The notes: generated by a model from the sequence alone, not told the origin. Counted from the stretch's first letter, positions 14,183 to 22,430 are shown. The stretch: 29,534 nucleotides of DNA from Silanimonas sp965368785 (GCA_965368785.1 CBDUOG010000023.1:1-29534), one strand, 5' to 3'. Translations and numbers: made by a program.

Positions 14183-16867
14183 ATGTCTAATTTAAAACAG
14201 CTTTCCGGTGCGATTCGTTTCGCGCTTTTTGCCGGTGCTGCCTCGATGCTTGCTGCTCCTGCGTTCGCGCAGGATGCTGATCAAGACGACAGCAAGGTAG
14301 TTACTACCGACCGCATTCAAGTCACGGGTTCGCGTATTGCCACGGCAAACGTGGAAGGCTCATTGCCGGTCACCGTGATCACTCGTGCAGAAATGGATGC
14401 CAGCGGCGACGTATCCGTCTCTGAATTCCTGCGTAGCACAACCTTTAACTCATTCGGTTCGGTCAAACCGCAGTCGGGCAGCTCGGCTCAGTCGGTTGCT
14501 ACCGTTAACCTTCGCGGTTTAGGTTCGGCTCGTACCTTGGTTCTGATTGACGGTCGTCGCGCTCCGGTTTCGCCGACCCTGGGTCAAGGCCAAGACTTGA
14601 ACTCGATTCCGCTCGCAGCTGTTGAGCGCATCGAAATTCTGCGTGATGGCGCCTCGGCAGTTTACGGTTCCGATGCAATCGGTGGCGTAGTCAACATCAT
14701 CACCCGTCGTGACTTCAGCGGCGTTGAAGCCCGTTATGGCTTTGGCCGTCCGAGCCGCGAAGGTGGCGATACGGAAGAAGGCTCGCTGATCTTCGGTGCA
14801 TCTGGTGACCGCGGTAGCTTGATGGGCGGTATGTCCTACAACAGCCGTGACATCGTGTTCGCTCGCGACCGCTCCTGGTCGGCAGGCGGCGCATCGTCGT
14901 ACGGTAACAACTACTACTCAGCAATTCAGATCAGTGGTCCCCCGGGCTCCACCAATGCGGCTGACTACATCCGTGGCGGCTTCCTTGGCGGCGTGCAAAA
15001 CTTTGCGCCAGGCGGCGCAGGTTGTGATGATGATCCGGGCCTGTTCGTCAGCGGTTCGTTCTGCGCATACGACTTCACCTTCGTTTCGGCTGACGAAGCA
15101 GAAGTTGACACCAGTTCCTTGTTCATGCGCGGTCAGTATGAAATCAACGACAACTGGTCGACCTTCCTGCTCGGCAGCGTAACCCGTACCGAATCCTTCG
15201 GACGTTATGCTCCGGTTCCGGGTCAGTACTTCATCCCGGGTGGCAGCGCGAACAACTATGTCGGCGCCGCACCGGTATTCTTGCGTCACCGCGCTACCGC
15301 GTCGGGTCCGCGTGATCAGTACATCGATGGCCAGACCTACAACGTCATGTGGGGCTTCAACGGTCAGGTTTCTGATACGGTCAATGTCGAATTCGGCGTC
15401 CGTCGCGTAGAAAGCTCGTTCCATGACTACGGCTACAACTATCTGGTTGTCTCCTTGTTCGAGGCAGCAGCAGCCAATGGTTCCTACGACATTCTGAATC
15501 CGTCGTTGAACCCGAGCTCGGTGCTGAACTCGATCGAAGCCACCATCTTCCGTGACGCTTCCACCCAATACGACGAAGCTTTTGCTTCGGCTCAGTTCGA
15601 CCTGTTCGAAATGGGCGGCGGTACAACCGCACTTGTCGTTGGTGCAGAAGCACGTAGCGAAGACTATGCCGACATCTATGACAGCTTGAGCTCTGCTGGC
15701 GTTATCGCAGGTTCGGCTGGTAACTCCGCTGCTGGTGGCCGCAATTCGCGCGCCTTCTTCGGTGAGTTCCTGATGCCGATTACCGACACATTTGAAACCC
15801 GCATCGCTGCTCGTTACGACGACTACAGCGATTTCGGCAATGCAACGTCGCCGTCGATCTCGTTCCGTTGGCAGCCTCTGGATAACCTGACCCTGCGTGC
15901 ATCGTATGGCGAAGGCTTCCGTGCTCCGACCCTGGACATCCTGACTCAGCAGCCAGCGTTCTCGGCTGACTTCACGTCGGATCCGGGTACTTGCTATGCT
16001 AACACCGGTTTCTCGAACTGTACTTCCAACGTCACGTTGGTTGGTTCAACCCAAGCTGACGTCTACGTTTTGGCTAACCCGAATCTGGGCGCTGAAGAGT
16101 CCGACGGTTGGAATATCGGCGCAGCGTATGATCCGACCGACTGGTTGGGTATCACTCTTGATATCCACAACACCAAGTTGACCAACTCGGTCACCGGTAT
16201 CGGCTTGACCGGCACCGGCGGTATGGAAGATTGCTTGGGTCCAAACCCGCAACAACCGTGCCCGGCTGGCGTTACCAACCTGAGTCCGTCCCTGGTACCG
16301 CCGGTAGCTTCTGCCGGTTTGGGTATTGCACGTGGTCCGGCTGACCCGCTCTGCTTGAACCCGGGTACAACCACTCCGTGCCAAGGCCCGATCGTTTACG
16401 CACAGCGCGGCTTTATTAACCGCGGTACGATTGAAACCCGTGGTTTCGATCTCGGCGTAAATTCCAAGTTTGATTTCGGTAACTGGGGTTCATTGCGTAC
16501 GCAGTTGACCTATAGCTTCACCGATTCGTACAAGTTGGATGGCGTAGAAATTATCGGTAGCACCGGTGCACCGGACTACCGTGCAAGCGTCAACAACACC
16601 TGGGCCGTGAATGACTTCACCTTCGGTTGGAACGTCAGCTTGATCGACGAGACTCCGTTGTTGGATGGCAGCCCGGGCCGCACCTGGGTTATCCATGACC
16701 TGCAGGCTTCTTGGGCTGCGCCGTGGAACGGCAACATCATCCTAGGTGTCACCAACCTGACAGACAACGAGCCAGTGATTGACTTCAATCAAGGCCGTGC
16801 GTTTGATACCGGTTTGTACGATGCTTACGGTCGTGTGCCGTACGTCCGCTATACCCAAACCTGGTAA
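14183..16867 (+). CDS. TonB-dependent outer-membrane receptor
   Basis: This protein takes up an unknown large or scarce substrate across the outer membrane with TonB energy. ATG 14183 is preferred over the in-frame ATG 14165 because GGAGAGAGAG (14170-14179) sits between them and a clean signal peptide then begins at residue 1 (cleavage after AFA29). The product is 894 residues. A TonB-box-like DRIQVTGSRI is followed by the plug domain (about 45-170, with NLRGLGSARTLVLIDGRRAP and EILRDGASAVYGSDAIGGVVNI) and a 22-strand barrel ending GRVPYVRYTQTW with an aromatic last residue. Four Cys pairs occur in loop regions, for example CDDDPGLFVSGSFC. The substrate is not identifiable. It has its own promoter and terminator and codons rich in GGT, CGT and GCT, suggesting high expression. 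Confidence 0.95.
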   Translation: MSNLKQLSGAIRFALFAGAASMLAAPAFAQDADQDDSKVVTTDRIQVTGSRIATANVEGSLPVTVITRAEMDASGDVSVSEFLRSTTFNSFGSVKPQSGSSAQSVATVNLRGLGSARTLVLIDGRRAPVSPTLGQGQDLNSIPLAAVERIEILRDGASAVYGSDAIGGVVNIITRRDFSGVEARYGFGRPSREGGDTEEGSLIFGASGDRGSLMGGMSYNSRDIVFARDRSWSAGGASSYGNNYYSAIQISGPPGSTNAADYIRGGFLGGVQNFAPGGAGCDDDPGLFVSGSFCAYDFTFVSADEAEVDTSSLFMRGQYEINDNWSTFLLGSVTRTESFGRYAPVPGQYFIPGGSANNYVGAAPVFLRHRATASGPRDQYIDGQTYNVMWGFNGQVSDTVNVEFGVRRVESSFHDYGYNYLVVSLFEAAAANGSYDILNPSLNPSSVLNSIEATIFRDASTQYDEAFASAQFDLFEMGGGTTALVVGAEARSEDYADIYDSLSSAGVIAGSAGNSAAGGRNSRAFFGEFLMPITDTFETRIAARYDDYSDFGNATSPSISFRWQPLDNLTLRASYGEGFRAPTLDILTQQPAFSADFTSDPGTCYANTGFSNCTSNVTLVGSTQADVYVLANPNLGAEESDGWNIGAAYDPTDWLGITLDIHNTKLTNSVTGIGLTGTGGMEDCLGPNPQQPCPAGVTNLSPSLVPPVASAGLGIARGPADPLCLNPGTTTPCQGPIVYAQRGFINRGTIETRGFDLGVNSKFDFGNWGSLRTQLTYSFTDSYKLDGVEIIGSTGAPDYRASVNNTWAVNDFTFGWNVSLIDETPLLDGSPGRTWVIHDLQASWAAPWNGNIILGVTNLTDNEPVIDFNQGRAFDTGLYDAYGRVPYVRYTQTW

Positions 16868-16890
16868 TACAGGCTTAAGTTAAGCGATAG

Positions 16891-16921
16891 ACAAGGGCCC
16901 CTCGGGGCCCTTGTTTTTTTC
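16891..16921 (+). terminator. Rho-independent terminator of the receptor gene
   Basis: The stem ACAAGGGCCC (16891-16900) and GGGCCCTTGT (16905-16914), loop CTCG, is followed by a run of seven T residues. It is very strong and lies 24 bases after the stop codon. Confidence 0.95.
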
Positions 16922-16923
16922 AG

Positions 16924-16948
16924 GGCTGCTATTCTAAGCAGCCTTTTT
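16924..16948 (+). terminator. Second terminator-like hairpin directly before the methyltransferase start
   Basis: The stem GGCTGCT (16924-16930) and AGCAGCC (16937-16943), loop ATTCTA, is followed by TTTTT (16944-16948). It follows the first terminator by two bases and ends one base before ATG 16950. It acts either as a backup terminator or as a structured leader of the next gene. Confidence 0.65.
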
Positions 16949-16949
16949 A

Positions 16950-17960
16950 ATGGAATATCCATTCGTGGCTGAGGAACTCAAGCAAGCACGCGGCGCTAAC
17001 TGGAGCCGCTATTGGGCGACCGGCGCGCTGCACTCCTGCGCTGGCTCGTTTAGCGGCAACTATGCCGGGGCGATTGCGCGTTGGTGGTTGCAGAGCTGCA
17101 AGCCGCTCGCGCTTGGCTCACGGGTTCTGGATCTGGCCAGTGGAAACGGGCCCCTGCCGCGGCTAATGCTGGGTCTGGATGGAGGCGATGACCTGGGTCT
17201 GCAGATCGATGCGGTTGACTTGGCCGAGGTGGCGCCTGCGTGGGCGAATCAGCTGGACCCGGAGCGCCGGGAGCGATTGCGCTTTCATGCTCAGACCGAC
17301 ATGACCTGCTTGCCGTTTGCCGATGCACAGTTTGACCTCGTCGTCAGTCAGTACGGCATTGAGTACGCACCGCAGCCGGCCGCGCTTTCCGAGGCGCTGC
17401 GGGTACTTAAGCCGGCCGGAAGCATGGCGCTGCTCATGCATCATAAAAATTCCTTACCGGTGCAAATTGGCCGTAGTGAATTCGCGTTTCTAGGCGTGAT
17501 CTTCGATCATTTAGGCTTCTTTACGCAGGCCCGAGCCCTCGTTCCCTGGTTGGCCATGGCTACAACTGCCAAGGGGCGAGAAGAGTTAGGCAATAGTGTT
17601 GAAGCCAATGAGGTGCGCGGCCAGTACAACGCGGCGGTCAAATATGCATTGGACTTTGCGGCAGCTAATCCGGCAGTAAAGGCACTCTGTCACGAGCTGC
17701 TGCAGCAGACTCAAGCCCTGTTTGCTTCTTTGAAAGATCAGCCGCTGGATTCGGTGAAGGAAAATCTAGACAGGCTGGAACTCGCTTACCGGGATAGTCA
17801 GCTTAGATCTCAGGAGTTGGTTGATTGCGCGCTGGATGAATCCCAAATAGGCCAGTGGCGAAATATTCTGGTCGAATCCGGCCGACGTGTTGAAGTCGAT
17901 GAAATGCGCCAATCTGGTCAGCTGATGGGCTGGACGCTCAGTGCGGTGATGGGCTCTTAA
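16950..17960 (+). CDS. Class I SAM-dependent methyltransferase
   Basis: This 336-residue protein has a Rossmann methyltransferase core. Motif I is VLDLASGNG (about 59-67), an acidic residue follows in DAVDLAEV (about 86-93), motif II/III is DAQFDLVVSQYGIEYAP (about 125-141), and then EALRVLKPAGSMALLMHH. This fits the Methyltransf_11/25 type. The C-terminal 140 residues are helical and unassigned, so the substrate is unknown. ATG 16950 has no ribosome binding site, as a terminator-like hairpin ends one base upstream. GTG 16965, with GGAA at 16952, is an alternative start, and a leaderless mRNA is possible. The methyltransferase class is sure, the start is not. Confidence 0.85.
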   Translation: MEYPFVAEELKQARGANWSRYWATGALHSCAGSFSGNYAGAIARWWLQSCKPLALGSRVLDLASGNGPLPRLMLGLDGGDDLGLQIDAVDLAEVAPAWANQLDPERRERLRFHAQTDMTCLPFADAQFDLVVSQYGIEYAPQPAALSEALRVLKPAGSMALLMHHKNSLPVQIGRSEFAFLGVIFDHLGFFTQARALVPWLAMATTAKGREELGNSVEANEVRGQYNAAVKYALDFAAANPAVKALCHELLQQTQALFASLKDQPLDSVKENLDRLELAYRDSQLRSQELVDCALDESQIGQWRNILVESGRRVEVDEMRQSGQLMGWTLSAVMGS

Positions 17961-17993
17961 GACGATAGCTCGTTGTTTAAAAGGAACTAGGGT

Positions 17994-18965
17994 TTACAAG
18001 TCTTGCTGATACCGGACGTACGGCACGCGACCTTCTTCCTGGTCGCCATCTGCGGCATCTTTCAAGAACGGGTTGTCGCCATTAGTGATCAGACTGCGTG
18101 CACCGACCGATAATTTGCCGTGCCATGGTGTGCGCCAGGTGATACCCAAGCCAAGTGTGGAGAACGAGCTTTCCGCGCCGGGGATCTGGATGGACTGGCT
18201 GACAATCTCGCCGCCAAAGCTGCCTTTGCCTGCCTCTAAAGTCAATGTGCTGACGTCCCACTGGGGTGGCAGGGAGCCGGGTAGGAACTGCGACGGCGAC
18301 ACCAGACGCGCGCGCGCGACACTTCCGCCCAGACGCACCCAGCCTTGCTGGCCAATTTTCAAAGTGCCTTCAAGACCGGCTTCATTCTGCTCGATCCGGC
18401 TACCGAAATTCTGTGGGTCAAACAATAGCGATGGGTCGAAACGCGGCCCCGACATCAGCATCAAGTTCCGGCTCGGGTCGTCGATACGAAACTCCCGGCG
18501 GCTCAGGCTAGCGGTTAAATCGCTGCCGCTATTGCCGACCAGGCTCGCCTTCAGACTGGAGCCTTTAACACTTGGCTCGGTTTGCCACTGGGCGAGTTGG
18601 CAATCTTGCAAGGTCATGGATAGGTCGGCGTGATGGTCGCAGACCAGTCCCAAACGCGGAGTTTGTCCCAAAGATTGTAGGTCGAGAGAAAGCTTATCGC
18701 CGCTATTTAGCTTCCAGCGCGTAGACAAGCCTAAGCCTTGCAATCGTTGTTGCTCAGATCCACCGAGGGTATCGACGCTTTTGTCGATAAGCAAAATCGC
18801 CTCGAGCCGGCCGCTTTGATTGTTCCAAACGGGAAATGCGGTGGATTCTTCGCTCGATTCGGAATTTTGAGGATCCGCACCCGCAGATTGCGCATAAGCC
18901 AAAGGCGCACTGAGCAAAAGCCCAATGCTGAGTATCGAGGTTAACTTTTGGCGCAACGCCATCAT
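17994..18965 (-). CDS. Small outer-membrane beta-barrel-like protein, C-terminus resembling TonB-dependent receptors
   Basis: This 323-residue protein has a signal peptide (hydrophobic 8-24, likely cleavage after AYA25) and alternating polar/hydrophobic segments consistent with an outer-membrane barrel. It has no plug domain or TonB box. The last 60 residues align by eye with the end of the receptor at 14183: W-x-x-PW-x-G, then a G-x-x-x-L stretch and the shared GRVPYVRY-x-Q (312-320) near the terminus. This end is probably the BAM recognition strand. Cys109 and Cys122 may form a loop disulfide. I do not recognise a named family. A second ATG follows at 18962, so the start is uncertain by one codon. 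It is convergent with the methyltransferase gene, 33 bases apart. Confidence 0.7.
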   Translation of the reverse strand: MMALRQKLTSILSIGLLLSAPLAYAQSAGADPQNSESSEESTAFPVWNNQSGRLEAILLIDKSVDTLGGSEQQRLQGLGLSTRWKLNSGDKLSLDLQSLGQTPRLGLVCDHHADLSMTLQDCQLAQWQTEPSVKGSSLKASLVGNSGSDLTASLSRREFRIDDPSRNLMLMSGPRFDPSLLFDPQNFGSRIEQNEAGLEGTLKIGQQGWVRLGGSVARARLVSPSQFLPGSLPPQWDVSTLTLEAGKGSFGGEIVSQSIQIPGAESSFSTLGLGITWRTPWHGKLSVGARSLITNGDNPFLKDAADGDQEEGRVPYVRYQQDL

Positions 18966-19015
18966 GCCTGCTTGGATTCCTTCGGGAACGCTTTAGTTCC
19001 AACAACTTAACGTAA

Positions 19016-19045
19016 ATTTTAACCTTTTTTTGAGCATTGCAGCAA
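19016..19045 (-). promoter_or_regulatory. Possible promoter of the small outer-membrane protein gene
   Basis: On the minus strand, TTGCTG (19045-19040), an 18-base spacer and TAAAAT (19021-19016) are a plausible sigma-70 pair. The -10 hexamer is good, the -35 weak. The A/T runs around it could also act as a weak terminator for hslO. Confidence 0.4.
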
Positions 19046-19052
19046 AAAATTG

Positions 19053-19973
19053 TCAGTGCAGCCGCGAGCTCGGGGCTGGAGGCAGCTCGGACATCTGAGA
19101 GAACAAGCGATGGATTTGTGATTCAGCAAATTCATATTTCTGCCCGCAAAATTCGCAGGCAACGGTCATTAACCCGTCTTCCAGGCTCGCCATAGCCTCA
19201 TTAATACCAATAGAAACAATCACTTCGGCGACTTTGTCGGCGGAGCACGTGCAGGCGAAATGAAGCTTTTTGCTGTCCAAGACCGCGACCGATTCTTCCT
19301 GGAATAAGCGCCACAACAGGGTTTGTGGCTCGGTTTGCATTAATTCGTCCGCCTCCAAGGTGTGCAGAAGCGCTTCTACGGTCAACCAGCAATCCTCTGA
19401 ATCTGCGCGATTCTCGGCAGTCTTCGGCATCTGCTGCAGCATCAGCCCACGCGCGCGCTGACCATCTACGGCCAGGACAATTCGGGTTGCTAACTGCTCG
19501 GACTGGGCAAAATATTGTTCGAAACACGCCTCCAAGGATGGCTGATCAAGACTCACTAAGCCTTGGTAGCGGGCAATCTCGGCCTGCCCCGGTCGCTTCG
19601 TTTCCATCGTGATCGCCAGTAGCGCATCGTGGCCCACGCACTCGGCAGAAAACTGCGGCACGCTGCCTTCATGCTTAGCGATTGCGCGGACGCTGCCGTT
19701 GGCGCTGCATTCGGCGAAAACCCGTTTGATCGCAGCTGTACCTTTAAGTTGGACGCTGAGTCGACCGTCCAGTTTGGTGTTTGCGGTAAATAGTCCGGCG
19801 CTGGCGCATGTTTTACCCAATATTTGCTGCACGTTTGCGGGATAATCGCCACTCTCCTGGATCTTGGTCCAGATCGCACTGAGATCGACCCAGGCCCCGC
19901 GAACTAATCCTCCGCGAAGTAAAAATCGATTCAAGCAGTCGTCGCTATTGAGCGATTGAGGGTCGGCAGTCAT
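19053..19973 (-). CDS. hslO: Redox-regulated holdase chaperone Hsp33
   Basis: This 306-residue cytoplasmic protein matches Hsp33, which is switched on by oxidative unfolding and then prevents aggregation. The N-terminal domain starts DDCLNRFLLRGGLVRGAWVDLS. The C-terminal zinc switch is C241-T-C243 and C273-EF-C276, separated by 29 residues, as in the family pattern CxC-X(27-32)-CxxC. All four zinc cysteines are present. It contains five further cysteines up to residue 150 (13, 56, 89, 112, 150) and one at 195, somewhat many for the family. It is slightly longer than E. coli Hsp33 (292). It is divergent from mtgA with a 77-base gap. The identification is confident. Confidence 0.95.
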   Translation of the reverse strand: MTADPQSLNSDDCLNRFLLRGGLVRGAWVDLSAIWTKIQESGDYPANVQQILGKTCASAGLFTANTKLDGRLSVQLKGTAAIKRVFAECSANGSVRAIAKHEGSVPQFSAECVGHDALLAITMETKRPGQAEIARYQGLVSLDQPSLEACFEQYFAQSEQLATRIVLAVDGQRARGLMLQQMPKTAENRADSEDCWLTVEALLHTLEADELMQTEPQTLLWRLFQEESVAVLDSKKLHFACTCSADKVAEVIVSIGINEAMASLEDGLMTVACEFCGQKYEFAESQIHRLFSQMSELPPAPSSRLH

Positions 19974-20050
19974 TCAAATCTCTGGTTGCAGTGTTCGAGA
20001 ACCGTTATTTTATCGTCAATTCACATTAACACCCTAAAGGTATCGGCCGA

Positions 20051-20809
20051 GTGACCCAAAACCTGCATGTTGAACTCAAGCAGCCCCTGCTTCGCCTACG
20101 CATTCAGGGCTTTTTAAAAGTTGCTGCGCTTGCGGCTGTTGCGTGGTGCGTATTGAGCGTCGGTCAGGTCGCGATATTCGCGTTTGTCGATCCACCCAGT
20201 TCAGCGGTTATCCAACGTGATCGTATCGAGCGTTTTTGGTCGCGCAGCGAGCAACAAGGGCTGACGCATCGATGGGTAGATTTCGAGCAGATCTCTGAGC
20301 AAATCCCGATTGCATTGATTGCAGCCGAAGACCAGCAATTTCCATTCCACTCCGGTTTCGATCTGGCGGCGATCCGCAAGGCAGTTGAGCACAATCAGCA
20401 AAGCAAATCGCTACGCGGCGGAAGTACGATTACGCAGCAGGTAGCGAAGAACCTTTTCCTGTGGCAAGAGCGAAGCTATTTACGCAAAGGCCTGGAGACC
20501 TGGTACGCATTCTGGATTGATCTGATCTGGTCAAAGCAACGCATCATCGAGGTGTACGCTAACATCGCCGAGTTTGGTGATGGCGTGTACGGCGTTGAGG
20601 CGGCGGCGCAGACGTTTTACGCAAAGCCTGCGCTGCGCCTGAGCGCGCGCGAGTCGGCAACATTGGCCGCGGTGCTGCCGAGCCCGAAACGTTACAACGC
20701 ACGAAATCCAGGGCCCTGGGTGCGTAGTCGTGCCAATTGGATTCAGCGTCAGGTTATCCAACTCGGTGGGCCCGAGTATTTGTATGCTCGCGTACCGCCC
20801 GCGCCTTAG
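20051..20809 (+). CDS. mtgA: Monofunctional peptidoglycan glycosyltransferase
   Basis: This 252-residue GT51 enzyme polymerises lipid II into glycan strands at the inner membrane. It has one N-terminal membrane segment (about 20-46), then the GT51 motifs: IAAEDQQFPFHSGFD with catalytic E93, RGGSTITQQVAKNLFL (122-137), the RKGLETWYAFWID region, and EVYANIAEFGDGVYGVEAAAQ with the second catalytic Glu. No transpeptidase domain follows, which separates it from class A PBPs. The start is GTG with AAAGG ten bases upstream. Its stop overlaps that of the convergent aquaporin gene by four bases. Confidence 0.95.
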   Translation: MTQNLHVELKQPLLRLRIQGFLKVAALAAVAWCVLSVGQVAIFAFVDPPSSAVIQRDRIERFWSRSEQQGLTHRWVDFEQISEQIPIALIAAEDQQFPFHSGFDLAAIRKAVEHNQQSKSLRGGSTITQQVAKNLFLWQERSYLRKGLETWYAFWIDLIWSKQRIIEVYANIAEFGDGVYGVEAAAQTFYAKPALRLSARESATLAAVLPSPKRYNARNPGPWVRSRANWIQRQVIQLGGPEYLYARVPPAP

Positions 20810-21462
20810 GCGCGAGGTTCCAGCAATCGATAGCAGAAGACGGCGAGAATCGCGCCTAACAATTGTGCGCCGATAAATGCGATCACATCACCGGGCGCAA
20901 TGCCTGAGAATGTCTGGGTTAAAGCCCGCGCAATGGTCACTGCCGGATTCGCAAACGATGTGCTCGCGGTAAAAAAATAGGCGGCAAAAATATATGCGCC
21001 GACCAGTGCTGCTACGGCTTGAGCACGATGGCGAACGCCGAGCAGAATGGTCAGAACCAATCCGAAACTGGCAACGACTTCGCTAAAGACCTGAGCAAAC
21101 CCGTGACGTGGCTTATTACCGATCTGAACTATTTCGACATCAAACATCATATGGGCGATCAATACGCCAACAACTGCACCGACAATTTGCACCGTCATAA
21201 AAATAATTGCTTCACGGCGAGCAATTTGCTCTTGCAACATGAAAGCAAGCGTCACAGCTGGATTAAAATGCGCGCCTGAATAGGCACAAAGCGTTGTAAT
21301 AAGCACATATAGAATTGCCCCGGTCGCGGCAGCGTTGGCCAGTAGCGCCAGTGCGATATTTCCCTGAGACAAGGTCTCAGCCATAATTCCCGAACCGACA
21401 ACGGTAGCGAGCAGGGCAGCGGTGCCTATAAATTCGGTGATCAGCGCACGGGTAAGTCTCAT
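20806..21462 (-). CDS. MIP family channel (aquaglyceroporin-like, probable arsenite channel)
   Basis: This 218-residue, six-helix protein has both pore NPA motifs: FN67PAV and AN172PAVTIAR. The arginine of the selectivity filter follows the second NPA (R178). Its start ATG overlaps the arsC stop in ATGA, so the two are translationally coupled. In Sinorhizobium meliloti an aquaglyceroporin (AqpS) coded with arsC lets arsenite leave the cell after arsenate reduction. The same role is likely here (inference from context). No arsB, acr3 or arsR is visible nearby. The channel family is sure, the arsenic role is probable. Confidence 0.88.
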   Translation of the reverse strand: MRLTRALITEFIGTAALLATVVGSGIMAETLSQGNIALALLANAAATGAILYVLITTLCAYSGAHFNPAVTLAFMLQEQIARREAIIFMTVQIVGAVVGVLIAHMMFDVEIVQIGNKPRHGFAQVFSEVVASFGLVLTILLGVRHRAQAVAALVGAYIFAAYFFTASTSFANPAVTIARALTQTFSGIAPGDVIAFIGAQLLGAILAVFCYRLLEPRA

Positions 21463-21848
21463 GCGATCACCTTGAGTAGTTCGATGACCCGTTGCTCGAT
21501 GGTGTCGCGAACTTCCCGGTAACCATCGTCATTCATATCCCGCGGGTCGGGCAAGGCCCAGTCCTGTCGTAGTTTGGCAGGAACCCACGGGCAACTATCA
21601 CCGCAGCCCATGGTAATTACCGCATCAAAATCGCCGTCAATTTGATCTAGGGATTTGGACTCGTGCGCGCTCAGGTCATACCCGCGCTCGGCCATAAATC
21701 GCACAGCCTTCGGGTTAATTTTTCCAGAAGGTCGCGAGCCGGCACTCAGCGCCTCGAGCTGAGCACCGCCATGCATTAAGGCAAATGCCTGAGCCATCTG
21801 GCTGCGATTCGCATTTTCTACGCAAACAAACAGAACGCGCTTGGTCAT
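21459..21848 (-). CDS. arsC: Arsenate reductase, low-molecular-weight phosphatase type
   Basis: This 129-residue protein has the CX5R phosphatase loop C9-VENAN-R15-S near the N-terminus, and DPRD near the C-terminus carries the general-acid aspartate. Redox cysteines C82 and C86 (MGCGDSCP) match the C82/C89 pair of thioredoxin-coupled ArsC from Staphylococcus, although the spacing is shorter. These features favour arsenate reductase over a protein-tyrosine phosphatase. It reduces arsenate to arsenite, which would leave through the channel encoded directly downstream. The upstream GGTGGAAG is a close-spaced ribosome binding site. It is divergent from the CBS-domain gene. Confidence 0.92.
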   Translation of the reverse strand: MTKRVLFVCVENANRSQMAQAFALMHGGAQLEALSAGSRPSGKINPKAVRFMAERGYDLSAHESKSLDQIDGDFDAVITMGCGDSCPWVPAKLRQDWALPDPRDMNDDGYREVRDTIEQRVIELLKVIA

Positions 21849-21874
21849 CTTCCACCAGCCTGAGTGATTAGCCG

Positions 21875-21898
21875 GTCATTCTAACTGCTGAATATGAC
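21875..21898. promoter_or_regulatory. Imperfect inverted repeat in the arsC promoter region
   Basis: GTCATTC (21875-21881) and GAATATGAC (21890-21898) form an imperfect palindrome. On the minus strand TAGAAT (21883-21878), a good arsC -10 candidate, lies inside it, so the repeat could be an operator. No clear -35 was found. This is weak evidence. Confidence 0.3.
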
Positions 21899-21922
21899 AT
21901 TTTTGCGAATGTTCCCGACAGA

Positions 21923-21951
21923 TTTTCATTCGGAATCTTTGGGGTTATGAT
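21923..21951 (+). promoter_or_regulatory. Predicted promoter of the CBS-domain gene
   Basis: TTTTCA (21923-21928), a 17-base spacer and TATGAT (21946-21951) form a good sigma-70 promoter. The in-frame ATG at 21947 overlaps this -10 hexamer and so cannot be the translated start from this promoter. That supports ATG 21977. Confidence 0.6.
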
Positions 21952-21976
21952 GGATGAACCGATCAGGAGGTGCCAG

Positions 21977-22405
21977 ATGCGCAACGTCAGACAGATCCTT
22001 GAGGACAAAGGCAACGCGGTGGTTTGCGTTACCGCTGAAATGCCGGTTCGAGAAGTCATCCGCAAGATGGCCGAGCATCATATCGGTTCCGTGCTGGTGA
22101 CCGACTCGGGCCATATTCTGGGGATCTGCACGGAGCGCGATTACGCCCGAAAGGTGATTTTACAGGGCAGGTCATCGGCCGAGACTCCGGTGCGCGACAT
22201 TATGAGCTCTCCGGTGCTTACGGTTTCTCCGGACCACACCGCGCGCCAATGCATGACGATCATGACCCAGCAGCGCGTGCGCCACTTGCCGGTACTTGAA
22301 GATGACGCAATTATCGGAATGATTTCCATCGGCGACCTGCTTAAGACCGTCATTGAAGATCAGCAGCAGGAAATTGAGCAGCTTCATCAGTACATCGCGG
22401 GCTAG
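21977..22405 (+). CDS. CBS-pair domain protein
   Basis: This 142-residue protein consists almost wholly of two CBS domains (about residues 5-60 and 70-127): VTAEMPVREVIRKMAEHHIGSVLVTD with GICTERDYARKVI, and MSSPVLTVSPDHTARQCMTIMTQQRVRHLPVLED with GMISIGDLLKTVI. CBS pairs bind adenine nucleotides or S-adenosyl ligands and act as sensors; stand-alone ones have mostly unknown partners. AGGAGG at 21965-21970, six bases before ATG 21977, is the strongest ribosome binding site in the window and fixes this start over the upstream in-frame ATG at 21947. It is divergent from arsC. Confidence 0.93.
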   Translation: MRNVRQILEDKGNAVVCVTAEMPVREVIRKMAEHHIGSVLVTDSGHILGICTERDYARKVILQGRSSAETPVRDIMSSPVLTVSPDHTARQCMTIMTQQRVRHLPVLEDDAIIGMISIGDLLKTVIEDQQQEIEQLHQYIAG

Positions 22406-22430
22406 CGCCCCGCACAACCTGCCGCTGGAT

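Noticed and set aside
14918..15568. 216-codon open frame antisense to the TonB-dependent receptor
   Set aside because: It has no known motif, and codon bias in the receptor gene explains the long open shadow frame.
21947..21976. ATG 21947 as the CBS-protein start
   Set aside because: It overlaps the predicted -10 hexamer, while AGGAGG is placed ideally for ATG 21977.
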